DNA of 64,000 nt from an uncultured Rhodopila sp. (GCA_903851415.1 CAINOE010000107.1:186001-250000); one strand, 5' to 3'. Positions 52,951-61,929 are shown, counted from the first letter of the stretch. Notes: generated by a model from the sequence alone, not told the origin. Program-made: numbers and translations.

Positions 52951-53059
52951 GCATCCCAGTTTTCCTTGCGGCAGAGACTCCAGCCCGCGGCAAAAGCGAC
53001 ATTGACAGAATGCCATGATGTTGCGATATTAGCACGGTAACGGATGGCGGTTTGCGAAG

Positions 53060-53707
53060 ATGCGTTCTCGCTACAACTTCGATTTCCTGTTTATCCATAG
53101 CAATACAATTGCTGATGAAACAAGGCGAACGCTCAAACCGCAAATTATGAATGCCAGGAAGATCTTCGCCTTCCTCGACAAACATTTCAGCATGCTGGAG
53201 CAGAAGAAAAAGACTCACGCGTCAAATGTAAAAATGATGATAACAGCTCGCTTTATCAACAACATGTTTGCAGCGCTATTGCTGATAGAGCGCGGTCTGC
53301 TGCTGGACGCATTCAACTCGATCAGAAGCGGGATCGAAGCCACCGCCTTCTACTGGCTGGTGTGCAAGGACGAGACAACCGCCGGCCTCTACGACGCCGA
53401 AAAAAGTCCGCAACCCGTGGAGATACGGAAAAGGCTTGAAGCGCTTGGGGTGGATATCGAAACACTTCATTCTCTTTATGCCGTCACAAGCAAAATCGCC
53501 CATGTCGGCAACCCTTACGACCAGTTCCAAATCCGTTGGGAAGAAGGATGGGACGGTAAGCTGCTCATTGGCGGTGGCAGAAGCCCCGACATCCAAAAGG
53601 CGTTGCTTGAGGATATGTTGCGTGCCGTGTTGTGGTTCGTAAGGTTCGACGATGACTATGTCATAACCGAGGGCAAAGGCTTCCCGGAGATCATCGATCG
53701 CCCGTAA
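53060..53707 (+). CDS. Unknown helical protein, lower GC than neighbours
   Basis: 215 residues, with Lys/Asn/Ile-rich codons and visibly lower GC than flanking genes, suggesting recent transfer. Segments RGLLLDAFNSIRSGIEATAFYW and AVTSKIAHVGNPYDQFQIRW recall the large group of helical DUF5677/HEPN-like proteins, but the R-x4-6-H motif is not clear. It ends before a hairpin with TTTT at 53716-53745. It may belong to the same island as the A-C-B cassette. Confidence 0.68.
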   Translation: MRSRYNFDFLFIHSNTIADETRRTLKPQIMNARKIFAFLDKHFSMLEQKKKTHASNVKMMITARFINNMFAALLLIERGLLLDAFNSIRSGIEATAFYWLVCKDETTAGLYDAEKSPQPVEIRKRLEALGVDIETLHSLYAVTSKIAHVGNPYDQFQIRWEEGWDGKLLIGGGRSPDIQKALLEDMLRAVLWFVRFDDDYVITEGKGFPEIIDRP

Positions 53708-53715
53708 ACCACACT

Positions 53716-53745
53716 GTTCGCGAACGTTGCGGCCTTCGGCCTTTT
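53716..53745. terminator. Palindrome and short hairpin followed by TTTT
   Basis: GTTCGCGAAC (53716-53725) is a perfect palindrome, and GGCC-TTC-GGCC at 53731-53741 is followed by TTTT. It lies just after the plus-strand unknown gene, before the convergent prpE. Confidence 0.45.
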
Positions 53746-53839
53746 AGCGCTCGTCAAAAAACGCCCAACGATCATGGGGCCTCGGCAAGCCGGGCCACAT
53801 GATCGCTGGAACGCTCAATCAGGACCCAATCTCGATCCC

Positions 53840-55726
53840 CTACCTCTCCAGCACAGCCCGCATCTCATCCAGCGCCGCCGGATCCTCGATCGTCGGCGGC
53901 ACGATCGCATCCTCCCGGTCCGCGATCTTGCGGATCGTCGCCCGCAAAATCTTCCCCGACCGCGTCTTCGGCAGCCGCGGCACCACCCGCGCATCCTTGA
54001 AGGCTGCAACAGGGCCGATTTTCTCGCGCACCAGGGCGACGAGTTCCTTCTCGATATCCGCCTGAGGCCGGTTCACCCCCGCCTTCAGCACCACCAGGCC
54101 GATCGGCGTCTGCCCCTTCAGCTCGTCCTTCGCGCCGATCACCGCGCACTCCGCGACGTCGTGGTGGGAGGCGAGAACCTCCTCCATCGAACCGGTGGAC
54201 AAACGATGCCCGGCGACGTTGATGATGTCGTCCGTGCGCCCCATCACCCAGACATCGCCGTTCTCATCCACCACCCCGGCATCGCCGGTGCGGTACCAGC
54301 CCGGGAAGTCCGACAGGTACGACCGGACGTAGTTCGCATCATCCTGCCACAGCGTCGGTCCGCAGCAGGGAGGCAGCGGCAGGCGCACGGAAAGGTTCCC
54401 TGTCTCGCCGCGCGGCAGCTCCTTCCCGTTATCATCCAGCGCATGCAGGTCATACCCCGGGACCGGCCGGCCGCCGGAGCCGGGCAGGAACGGAAACAGC
54501 CCGAACTGCCGGAACGATGCGGTGATCGCCCAGCCAGTCTCGGTCTGCCACCAATGGTCCACCACCGGCTTGCCGAGCAACTCGTGCGCCCACACGGCGG
54601 TGTTCGGATCGCAGCGCTCGCCGGCCACGAACAGCACATCAAACGACGACAGGTCGTACTTCTTGGACAACAGCCCGTCCGGATCCTGCTGCCTGATTGC
54701 CCGAATCGCCGTCGGCGCGGTGAACAGCGCCTTCACCTTGTGCTGCGAGATCACGCGCCAGAACGCGCCGGCATCCGGCGTGCCGACGGGCTTGCCTTCG
54801 TACATGATCGTCGTGCAGCCGCGCAGCAGCGGGGCGTAGACGATGTAGCTGTGGCCGACGACCCAGCCCACGTCCGAGGCGGTCCACCACACGTCGCCCG
54901 CATCCAGCCCGTAGATCATCCGCATGGAGTTCCACAGCGCCACCGCGTGGCCGCCATTGTCGCGCACCACGCCCTTCGGCTTGCCGGTCGTGCCGGAGGT
55001 ATACAGGATATACAGCGGATCGGTTGCCAGCACCGGCACGCAGTCGTGCGGCTTGGCCGCGGCAACAGCCTCCTCGTAATCGAAATCGCGCCCGGCGATC
55101 AGCGTCGCCTCCGCCTGCGGCCGCTGCAGCACCAGCAGCGAGTCCGGCTTGTGCGACGACATCGCGATCGCCGCATCCAGCAGCGGCTTGTATTTCACCA
55201 CCCTGCCCGGCTCCAGCCCGCAGGACGCCGAGATGATCACCTTCGGCTTGGCGTCGGCGATGCGCGTGGACAGTTCCGCCGCGGCAAAGCCGCCGAACAC
55301 GACCGAGTGAATAGCCCCCAGCCGCGCGCAGGCCAGCATCGAGATCGCCGCTTCCGGCACCATCGGCATGTAAATAACGACCCGATCGCCGCGCTCGACA
55401 CCCAGCGCCGACAGCGCCCCGGCCAGCTTCTCGGTCCGTGCCAGCAGATCGGAATAGGTGAAAGTCTTGAGCTGCCCGGTGATCGGGCTGTCCCAGATCA
55501 ACGCCGTCTGCTCGCCGCGGCCGTTTTCGACATGGCGGTCCAGCGCGTTATAGCAGGTGTTCAGCTCGCCCCCGGCGAACCACTGGCCGAACGGGCCGAG
55601 CGTCGGGTCGAACACCTTGTCCCACTTCTTTGTCCAGGTGATGCCGAAGGCTTCGGCCGCCCAATAGGCCTCCGGATCGCGAATCGACGCGGCGTAGGCT
55701 TCGTCATAGGAATGGGCGGTCGTCAT
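53840..55726 (-). CDS. prpE: Propionyl-CoA synthetase
   Basis: 628-residue AMP-forming acyl-CoA synthetase of the acetyl-/propionyl-CoA group. The core P-loop YTSGTTGKPKGVVRDNGGH is characteristic of PrpE rather than Acs. HWWQTETGW, RTGDAG, GRTDDIINVAGHRLSTG and the C-terminal PKTRSGKILR with the acetylatable Lys are intact. An N-terminal YWAAEAFGITWTKKWDKV segment matches the family. It activates propionate, or acetate less well. It diverges from the SDR/monooxygenase pair. Confidence 0.93.
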   Translation of the reverse strand: MTTAHSYDEAYAASIRDPEAYWAAEAFGITWTKKWDKVFDPTLGPFGQWFAGGELNTCYNALDRHVENGRGEQTALIWDSPITGQLKTFTYSDLLARTEKLAGALSALGVERGDRVVIYMPMVPEAAISMLACARLGAIHSVVFGGFAAAELSTRIADAKPKVIISASCGLEPGRVVKYKPLLDAAIAMSSHKPDSLLVLQRPQAEATLIAGRDFDYEEAVAAAKPHDCVPVLATDPLYILYTSGTTGKPKGVVRDNGGHAVALWNSMRMIYGLDAGDVWWTASDVGWVVGHSYIVYAPLLRGCTTIMYEGKPVGTPDAGAFWRVISQHKVKALFTAPTAIRAIRQQDPDGLLSKKYDLSSFDVLFVAGERCDPNTAVWAHELLGKPVVDHWWQTETGWAITASFRQFGLFPFLPGSGGRPVPGYDLHALDDNGKELPRGETGNLSVRLPLPPCCGPTLWQDDANYVRSYLSDFPGWYRTGDAGVVDENGDVWVMGRTDDIINVAGHRLSTGSMEEVLASHHDVAECAVIGAKDELKGQTPIGLVVLKAGVNRPQADIEKELVALVREKIGPVAAFKDARVVPRLPKTRSGKILRATIRKIADREDAIVPPTIEDPAALDEMRAVLER

Positions 55727-55848
55727 GGTGCGTTTCCCCTTGCAAGCAGTTTCGCCGCTTTTTCGGGCCTGACCGTTCGGCGGTCAAGATGGTCTTGCAC
55801 GAGACGGCGGCCGGTGGTTTGTGCTGCCGAGGGACGCAGGAGAAAATG

Positions 55849-56610
55849 ATGCAGATCAAGGATTGCCCGGCACTTGTGACCGGCGGCGGCTCGGGCCTGG
55901 GGGCGGCCACTGCGGCGCTTCTGGCGTCGCTCGGCGCCAAAGTGGCGGTGGTCGATATCAACCGGGACGCCGCCCGGGCGCAGGCGCTGACCATCGGCGG
56001 CATCGGCATCGGCTGCGACGTCGGCGACGCCGCCTCCGGTGAGGCCGCCTTCGCCGCCGCCCGCGCCGCGCACGGCCCGGTGCGCATCCTGGTCAACTGC
56101 GCCGGCATCGCCACCCCCGGCCGCATCGTCAGCCGCGAGGGTCCGCTGGCGCTGGAGACGTTCGAGCGCGTCATCCGCGTCAACCTGACCGGCAGCTTCA
56201 ACATGCTGCGCCTCGCCGCGGCGGAGATGTCGGCGCAGGACCCGCTGGACGGCGGGGAGCGCGGCGTCATCATCAACACCGCCTCCGTCGCCGCCTATGA
56301 AGGCCAGATCGGCCAGCCAGCCTATGCGGCGTCGAAAGGCGGCATCGCCGCGCTGACCCTGCCGGCGGCGCGCGAACTGGCGCGGGCCGGCATCCGCGTG
56401 GTGGCGATCGCCCCCGGCCTGTTCCACACCCCGATGGTGGAAGGACTGCCGTCCGAGGTGCAGGCCAGCCTCGGCGCCGGCATCCCGTTCCCCGCCCGGC
56501 TCGGCCGTGCGCCGGAATACGCGGCGCTGGTCGAGCACATCGTGCGCAACCAGTACCTCAATGGCGAGGTCATTCGTTTGGATGGTGCCTTGCGGATGCC
56601 GCCGCGCTAA
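55849..56610 (+). CDS. SDR dehydrogenase, 3-hydroxyacyl-CoA dehydrogenase type II-like
   Basis: 253-residue SDR. LVTGGGSGLGAAT is the NAD loop, VDINRD after the second strand points to NAD, NCAGIATPGRIV and the long GGERGVIINTASVAAYEGQIG followed by YAASK match HSD17B10-like 3-hydroxyacyl-CoA dehydrogenases. AGGAG (55838-55842) is six bases before ATG 55849, preferred over 55846. Nine bases before the monooxygenase start, so one operon; prpE diverges. Confidence 0.9.
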   Translation: MQIKDCPALVTGGGSGLGAATAALLASLGAKVAVVDINRDAARAQALTIGGIGIGCDVGDAASGEAAFAAARAAHGPVRILVNCAGIATPGRIVSREGPLALETFERVIRVNLTGSFNMLRLAAAEMSAQDPLDGGERGVIINTASVAAYEGQIGQPAYAASKGGIAALTLPAARELARAGIRVVAIAPGLFHTPMVEGLPSEVQASLGAGIPFPARLGRAPEYAALVEHIVRNQYLNGEVIRLDGALRMPPR

Positions 56611-56619
56611 GGTTGGGCA

Positions 56620-58206
56620 ATGAGCCACACACACCAAGTCGTCATCGTCGGCGGCGGCCCGGTCGGGCTGGGCCTCGCCATCGAGCTCGGCCAGCGCGGC
56701 ATCAGCGTCTGCGTGGTCGAGCGCTACACCAGGCTGCTGCACATCCCCAAGGGGCAGAACCTGACGCAACGGACGATGGAGCACGTCCGGCACTGGGGCG
56801 CCGAGGCGCAACTGCGGGCGGCGCGGACAATCCCGACATCGTACGGCATCGGCGGCCTGACGGCGTACGGGTCGTTGCTGAGCGACTACCACTACGACTG
56901 GCTGCAGCGGGAACTGGTGCGGCCATACTACGCCGCCGACAACGAACGCGTGCCGCAATATGAGACCGAGGCGGTGCTGCGCCGCCGCATCGCCGAACTG
57001 CCGTCGGTCGAAACGCTGTACGGCTGGCAGGCCGAGGAGGTCGTGCAGAACGCGGACGGCGTCTCGATCGCCACGGTGGAGCGGCACGGTCCCGGCCGCC
57101 GGTGGCTGCGGGCGGCGTATGCCGCCGGCACCGACGGCTCCCACTCGATCGTCCGCGACCGCGCGCAGATCGCCCAGACGCTGACCGACCATGACCGCCT
57201 GATGGTGCTGCTGGTGTTCCGCTCGGCCGGCCTGCACGCGCTGCTTGAGCGGTTTCCCGACAAGTCGTTCTTCTGCGTCCTGACGCCGGAGCTGAAGGGA
57301 TACTGGCAATACTTCGGCCGGGTCGATCTGGGCACCGAGTGGTTCTTCCACGCGCCGGTGCCGGCGGGGACCACCAAGGACAATTTCGACTTCCGCGCCT
57401 ATCTGAACAAGGCGGTGGGCGCGGAGTTCGATGTGGACTTCGAGCATATCGGCTTCTGGGACCTGCGCTTCGCGGTGGCCGACGAGTACCGCAACGGGCG
57501 CGTGTTCATCGCCGGCGACGCGGCGCACAGCCACCCGCCGTATGGCGGCTATGGCGTGAACACCGGGCTGGAGGACGCCCGCAACCTCGGCTGGAAGCTG
57601 GCCGCGGTGCTGCAGGGCTGGGGCGGCGAGGCGCTGCTGGACAGCTACTCGGCCGAACGGCAGCCGGTGTCGGCCTCCACCGCGCGCGACTTCATCGATG
57701 CGCTGATCGAGGCGGATCGCGATTTCCTCGCCACCTTCGACCCCGCCCGCGACCGTGCGGCGTTCGAGCGGGCCTGGGCGGATCGCGTGGCGGGGGCCCG
57801 GGCCGAGGTGGACTCGTTCGAGCCGCACTACGAGGGTTCGGCGATCGTCGATGGGCCGGCGGGCGGGCAAAGCAGCGCGCTCGGGTCGCACATGTTCATC
57901 GCTCGGCCCGGGCACCATCTGGCGCCTCAGCCGCTGTCGGACGGCCGCAACGTGTTCGACGCGCTGGGAGACGGGTTCTCCCTGCTGGCGTTTGACGCGG
58001 CGGACGCCGCGGTGGCGGCGTTCGAGAAGGCCGCAGCCGAGCTGGGCCTGCCCCTGACCCTGGTCCGGGACAGCCGATCGGCCGGGCGGGAGCAGTACGG
58101 GGTGGCGCTGGTGCTGGTGCGGCCGGACCAGTTCGTGGCCTGGACGTCGGAGCGGGCACCCGCGGACGCGGGCGCGCTGCTGCGGAGGCTGTCCGGCGCG
58201 ACGTGA
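56620..58206 (+). CDS. FAD-dependent aromatic-ring monooxygenase (PheA/TfdB/MhpA type)
   Basis: 528-residue flavin hydroxylase. FAD motif VIVGGGPVGLGLAIEL, DG motif GTDGSHSIVRD and GD motif GRVFIAGDAAHSHPPYGGYG with GLEDARNLGWKLA are intact. A C-terminal thioredoxin-like domain (from about 430) is as in PheA/MhpA enzymes. It hydroxylates a phenolic or related ring. Co-transcribed with the SDR; the substrate cannot be named. Confidence 0.9.
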   Translation: MSHTHQVVIVGGGPVGLGLAIELGQRGISVCVVERYTRLLHIPKGQNLTQRTMEHVRHWGAEAQLRAARTIPTSYGIGGLTAYGSLLSDYHYDWLQRELVRPYYAADNERVPQYETEAVLRRRIAELPSVETLYGWQAEEVVQNADGVSIATVERHGPGRRWLRAAYAAGTDGSHSIVRDRAQIAQTLTDHDRLMVLLVFRSAGLHALLERFPDKSFFCVLTPELKGYWQYFGRVDLGTEWFFHAPVPAGTTKDNFDFRAYLNKAVGAEFDVDFEHIGFWDLRFAVADEYRNGRVFIAGDAAHSHPPYGGYGVNTGLEDARNLGWKLAAVLQGWGGEALLDSYSAERQPVSASTARDFIDALIEADRDFLATFDPARDRAAFERAWADRVAGARAEVDSFEPHYEGSAIVDGPAGGQSSALGSHMFIARPGHHLAPQPLSDGRNVFDALGDGFSLLAFDAADAAVAAFEKAAAELGLPLTLVRDSRSAGREQYGVALVLVRPDQFVAWTSERAPADAGALLRRLSGAT

Positions 58207-58218
58207 TTGCTTCCTGCC

Positions 58219-58299
58219 TCGTCATGGCCCGGCTTGTTCCGGGCCACCTATTCCAGCACGTGCCGCGACAGGTGGCCCGGACAAGCCGGGCCATGACGA
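58219..58299. repeat. Palindromic element with 30-base arms
   Basis: The left arm (58219-58249, containing TCATGGCCCGGCTTG) and right arm (58270-58299) are complementary apart from one extra base, around a 20-base loop. It lies between the convergent monooxygenase and glycosyltransferase. A half copy is at 60982-61012, and related GGCCGGA elements are near 63904-63996. Confidence 0.85.
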
Positions 58300-58422
58300 A
58301 TCACGAGCCGGGGCGCGACGCGCCAGAGGACAATGCCGAGGACAATGCCGCGTTGCGCGCTTCGCTATCTTGATATGCAGCGGGCCTGTCCCGGCCACAG
58401 CGTCGCCGATGGCTCGCCATAC

Positions 58423-59562
58423 TCACCCGGCCCGCAGCACCGTCTCGTACACATCCAGCGTCGCGTCCTGCATCGCCCGCACCGTCGGCACGGACGCCCG
58501 CGCCCGCTCGCCCAGCGCCAGCCGCTCTTCCGGATCCAGATCCAGCGCCACCCCGATGGCCGCGGCCAGAGCGTCCGGATCGCCCGGGCGCACCCGCCAG
58601 CCGGTCTCGCCGGGCCGCACCGTCTCCACCGGGCCGCCGAGATCCGACGCGATCACCGGCCGCCCCATCGCCTGGGCCTCGATCACCACCCGTCCGAACG
58701 CCTCCGGCCGGGTCGAGGCATGCACCACCACCTCCGCCAGGCAGAACGCCGCCGGCATGTCGTCGCACTCGCCCACCAGCCGCACCTGCTCGCCGATGCC
58801 CAACCGGGCCGCAAGCTGCGCGAGGTGGCGGGCGTAGCGGTGGCGGCCCTGATGCGCGCCCACCAGCACCGCCATCACGTCGCCCCGCCCGAGCCGGGCG
58901 ATCGCCTCCAGCAGCACGGCATGGCCTTTCCAGGAGGTCAGCCGACCGGGCAGCACGACGGGACGGACTCCGTCCGGCAGCCGCCATGCCTCCGCCAGCC
59001 GGGCGATGCGGTTGCCATTGACGATCGCGGGATCGAACACCGAGGGATCGACGCCACGCGGGATCACCCGGATCCGCTCCGCCGGAACGCCATGGCGTGC
59101 CGTCACCAGATCGGCTATGTAACGACTGGCGGCGATGACGATGCGCCCGCGCGCCATGACGTCGTTGTAGCGGCGCTTGAACGGCAGGTCCTCGCCATAG
59201 GCGCCGTGATACGTCGTCACGAACGGCACGCCGGTGCGCTCGCAGGCCAGCCAGGCCGACCAGGCGGGGGCGCGCGAGCGGGCATGCACGAGGGAGACTT
59301 TTTCGGCGCGGATGAGCGCCTCGAGAGCGGCGGCGTTGCGCCAGATGCGGAACGGGTTCTTCGCCGTCAGGGGCAGCGCGAAATGCCTGCCGCCGGCCCG
59401 CTCGATCGGCCGCACCAGAGGGCCGCCGGCGCTGGCGACCAAGGAGGTCGCCTCGGCTTCGGCGATGGCCTGCGCGATCTCGACCGTGCCGCGTTCCACC
59501 CCGCCGGTGACCAGGGAGGGCAGAACCTGCAGGATAACCGGCGAATCGGGAGACGGCGACAT
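58423..59562 (-). CDS. Glycosyltransferase family 4/1 (GT-B)
   Basis: 379 residues. LPSLVTGGVERGTVEIAQAI is the N-terminal glycine-rich start, HARSRAPAWSAWLA and TTYHGAYG follow, and the C-terminal domain has LPGRLTSWKGHAVLLEAI and STRPEAFGRVVIEAQAMG, the EX7E donor-binding motif. ATG 59562 is used; GTG 59613 would add 17 residues and also lacks a ribosome site. Likely role: lipopolysaccharide or exopolysaccharide glycosylation. It stands alone. Confidence 0.88.
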   Translation of the reverse strand: MSPSPDSPVILQVLPSLVTGGVERGTVEIAQAIAEAEATSLVASAGGPLVRPIERAGGRHFALPLTAKNPFRIWRNAAALEALIRAEKVSLVHARSRAPAWSAWLACERTGVPFVTTYHGAYGEDLPFKRRYNDVMARGRIVIAASRYIADLVTARHGVPAERIRVIPRGVDPSVFDPAIVNGNRIARLAEAWRLPDGVRPVVLPGRLTSWKGHAVLLEAIARLGRGDVMAVLVGAHQGRHRYARHLAQLAARLGIGEQVRLVGECDDMPAAFCLAEVVVHASTRPEAFGRVVIEAQAMGRPVIASDLGGPVETVRPGETGWRVRPGDPDALAAAIGVALDLDPEERLALGERARASVPTVRAMQDATLDVYETVLRAG

Positions 59563-59642
59563 GCAAGCGACCGTATCATGCTTGTTGCGCGGTGGAAGCA
59601 CGGGTAGATTCACCCGTGCGATCCGACCAGGGAACCGTGCCG

Positions 59643-59915
59643 GTGCGAACCCCCTTGTATGACCGCGGCGCCGGGGTCAACGGGGATGCCGATCGGCCGG
59701 CACATGCGGTGGCGCTTGGGACCGACATGTCGCGCGTCGCGGAGCGTGCGCTGATCGCGGCGGCGGAGAAAGAAAATATCCGTGAGGAGCTGAGGGCGGA
59801 CGCAAGGTGGACAGCCGGCTTCGTGGCGACACACGGCTACCCGTTCCCGGTGTCCATGGCGATGTTCATGCCGGAGGAAGGCGGCCCCGACTACCTGAAC
59901 GACGATGCAGCATGA
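59643..59915 (+). CDS. ccdA: CcdA-like antitoxin (diverged)
   Basis: About 90 residues if translated from GTG 59643 (RTPLYDRGA start). MSRVAERALIAAAEKENIRE matches the ccdA helix, and GFVATHGYPFP corresponds to the usual NGLPL-type end. The N-terminal ribbon-helix-helix part is poorly conserved and the C-terminal tail (MAMFMPEEGGPDYLNDD) is unusual. It overlaps ccdB by 11 bases, the normal arrangement. Start uncertain. Confidence 0.7.
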   Translation: MRTPLYDRGAGVNGDADRPAHAVALGTDMSRVAERALIAAAEKENIREELRADARWTAGFVATHGYPFPVSMAMFMPEEGGPDYLNDDAA

Positions 59916-60210
59916 CCTGTTCGCCAATCCCAATCGCCGGGCGCGGCCGCTGTATCCGCTGATCGTCACGTTGCAGGCCAAAGTGGTCGATGGCCCGAAC
60001 GCGGTGATCGCACCGCTCACGCCGGTTACCCAACGAACGCCCGTTTCGCGTCTGCTGCCGATCGTCGAACATGAGGGAGGCCAGTATGCCGTGGTATTCA
60101 CGTTGACGACGACCCTTTCGACCCGACTTCTGCGCCACCCGGTCGGCTCCATCGCGCACTACCGGGAAGACCTGATCCGAGCCATCGACTGGCTGTTCCG
60201 CGGGATATGA
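59905..60210 (+). CDS. ccdB: CcdB-family gyrase toxin
   Basis: 101 residues. QHDLFANPNRRARPLYPLIV is the CcdB N-terminal signature, followed by VDGPNAVIAPLTPV, LLPIVEHEGGQYAVVF and the C-terminal REDLIRAIDWLFRGI with the gyrase-contacting WxxxI-like end. CcdB poisons DNA gyrase in known members. Its stop overlaps the downstream alpha/beta hydrolase start as ATGA. Confidence 0.9.
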   Translation: MQHDLFANPNRRARPLYPLIVTLQAKVVDGPNAVIAPLTPVTQRTPVSRLLPIVEHEGGQYAVVFTLTTTLSTRLLRHPVGSIAHYREDLIRAIDWLFRGI

Positions 60211-60974
60211 CATTTGTGACCGAAACCACCGGCCGCCTCGACCGCGGCAATGGCACCGAACTCGCCTGGGCCCGCGTGGAGGGCCGCGCGCCGACGGTCG
60301 TCTTCCTGCCCGGCTTCCGCAGCGACATGACGGGCGACAAGGCGACCATGCTCGCCGCGTTCTGCGCCGGGCGCGGGCAGGCGATGCTGCGCTTCGACTA
60401 CTCCGGCCATGGGGCTTCGAGCGGGGCGTTCGAGGACGGCACCATCGGCGCCTGGGCGGCCGACGCGATTGCGGCGATCGATGCGCTGACGGCGGGCAGG
60501 CTGGTGCTGGTCGGGTCCTCGATGGGCGGTTGGATCGCGCTGCTGACCGCGCTTCTTCGCCCGGACCGGATCGCCGGGCTGGTGGGCGTGGCCGCCGCTC
60601 CGGATTTCACGCAGCGGCTGATGTGGGACGCGATGGCGACGCCGGAGCGGGCGAAGTTGCAGCGCGACGGCGTGCTGCATGTGCCGAGCCAGTACGGCGA
60701 GCCGACCCCGATCACGCGGGCGCTGATCGAGGACGGCGCCCAGCATTTGGTGCTGACCGGGCGGGTTCCGCTGCGGTGCCCGGTGCGGCTGCTGCACGGG
60801 CAGGCGGACCCGGACGTGCCGTGGGAACTGGCGTTGGAGATCGTGCGGCAGGTGGAGACGCCGGATGCGCGCGTCACGCTGATCAAGGACGGCGACCACC
60901 GGCTGTCGCGTCCGGCTGATCTGGAGGTGTTGAGGCAAACGGTTGCGGGTTTGCTTGGGGAGGATGGCGGGTAG
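60207..60974 (+). CDS. Alpha/beta hydrolase (ABHD10-like)
   Basis: 255 residues. FLPGFRSDMTGDKA forms the oxyanion region, the nucleophile Ser105 is in LVGSSMGGW, the acid is in LHGQADPDVP and the His in KDGDHRLS. It resembles bacterial relatives of ABHD10 thioesterases. It overlaps ccdB (ATGA at 60207), so it is translated with the toxin-antitoxin pair, though the link may be incidental. Confidence 0.87.
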   Translation: MTFVTETTGRLDRGNGTELAWARVEGRAPTVVFLPGFRSDMTGDKATMLAAFCAGRGQAMLRFDYSGHGASSGAFEDGTIGAWAADAIAAIDALTAGRLVLVGSSMGGWIALLTALLRPDRIAGLVGVAAAPDFTQRLMWDAMATPERAKLQRDGVLHVPSQYGEPTPITRALIEDGAQHLVLTGRVPLRCPVRLLHGQADPDVPWELALEIVRQVETPDARVTLIKDGDHRLSRPADLEVLRQTVAGLLGEDGG

Positions 60975-60981
60975 AACTTCG

Positions 60982-61012
60982 TGGCAGCCCGGACGAGCCG
61001 GGCCATGACGAT
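60982..61012. repeat. Half copy of the palindromic element at 58219
   Basis: The 31 bases match the right arm of the element at 58270-58299 (CCCGGACGAGCCGGGCCATG against CCCGGACAAGCCGGGCCATG). The other arm is missing. The interval 60975-61215 holds no gene. Confidence 0.7.
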
Positions 61013-61215
61013 CGAGGTCACCGACACGATTCCAGTCAGCCTAAATCGCTCTTATTGCCACCGCACTCATACGGCCAACCGAAATAGTTGACAACGTGCG
61101 CACCACCCGCAAGAGCCACGAGCCGCACGGTCTCAGGCGGCTTGTGGCTTGAGTCCGAATATCGCTGGTTCCAGAGCCGCAGCGAGTTAGGTACACCAGT
61201 GGCGCCGGAAATCGT

Positions 61216-61929
61216 TCAAGTGGTGGTGAACAACTGCGGCGCCAGTGTGTGCAGCAGATCGAACTCGACCCGGGTGACCGATACCGGTTGCGTGGCCGGG
61301 CCGTAAAGCTGGCGAATCGCGGCGATATCCTGAGCATCCGGTAGCATATTCGATGCCGACAAAGTGGCGTTCATGATCGATGTAGGATCATTCTGATTAT
61401 CCGCCAAACCCGGGGCGTAGCCGAGGTCGTGCAGGAAATGCTGAAACACTGTCCCGGCAAATCCGGCATAGCTGTAGTCGCCGGTTTGCAACGCGGTGAC
61501 CGAGGTTTCCGACGGGTCTTCGAGGCCGATGATGGTATCCGGCTCAAATTGATCCTGAGCATTATAGGAATAGTATGTCTGACTGATGAAATTCATTGTC
61601 GCGGGGTGCATTAGCGCCACGCCAATGCGAATATCGGGTACGGTATTGGCGCTCTCTGCGGCGTCTGGAACGGTGATAAAATTTACATTCGTGTCCCCTT
61701 CCCAGGCTTCTTCGGCAGCTTGCAGCAATGGGACGAATTGTGTCGGCAGCGAAGCACTGAATGTCAGGTAACTCTGATCGGCGGTATAGTTTGAGGTGGC
61801 GAGCGCTACTGTAATATCGGTGGTGCCGCCGGGGGATCCGCTGTTCGGCCACTTAAGCGGGTTGCCGTCGTCGCCGGCTAAGAACGGCGTGCCGCCGGTT
61901 GTCGTATTGGTTATGATTTGACTAGACAT
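61216..61929 (-). CDS. Matrixin-like protein with degenerate zinc-binding motif
   Basis: 237 residues. It has the order of a matrixin/metzincin fold: LKWPNSGSPGGTTDITVALA, a strand region, AAEEAWEGDTNVNFITVPDA, PDIRIGVALMHPAT and a Met-turn-like SIMNA at about 184-188. The expected HExxHxxGxxH reads QHFLHDLGYAP at 163-173: only His167 and Gly170 remain, while the first ligand is Gln, the catalytic Glu is His and the third ligand is Pro. It is probably not an active protease. No signal peptide, so export by a type I route is possible. Confidence 0.7.
   Translation of the reverse strand: MSSQIITNTTTGGTPFLAGDDGNPLKWPNSGSPGGTTDITVALATSNYTADQSYLTFSASLPTQFVPLLQAAEEAWEGDTNVNFITVPDAAESANTVPDIRIGVALMHPATMNFISQTYYSYNAQDQFEPDTIIGLEDPSETSVTALQTGDYSYAGFAGTVFQHFLHDLGYAPGLADNQNDPTSIMNATLSASNMLPDAQDIAAIRQLYGPATQPVSVTRVEFDLLHTLAPQLFTTT

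Noticed and set aside
53774..55849. Long plus-strand frame of 691 residues opposite prpE
   Set aside because: Antisense shadow of PrpE with no domain, no ribosome site and Arg/His-rich composition.
55723..57918. Long minus-strand frame of 731 residues opposite the SDR and monooxygenase
   Set aside because: Antisense shadow crossing two well-supported genes.
59563..59613. GTG 59613 as start of the glycosyltransferase
   Set aside because: It adds residues without family likeness and has no ribosome site; ATG 59562 is closer to the normal N-terminus, though also weak.
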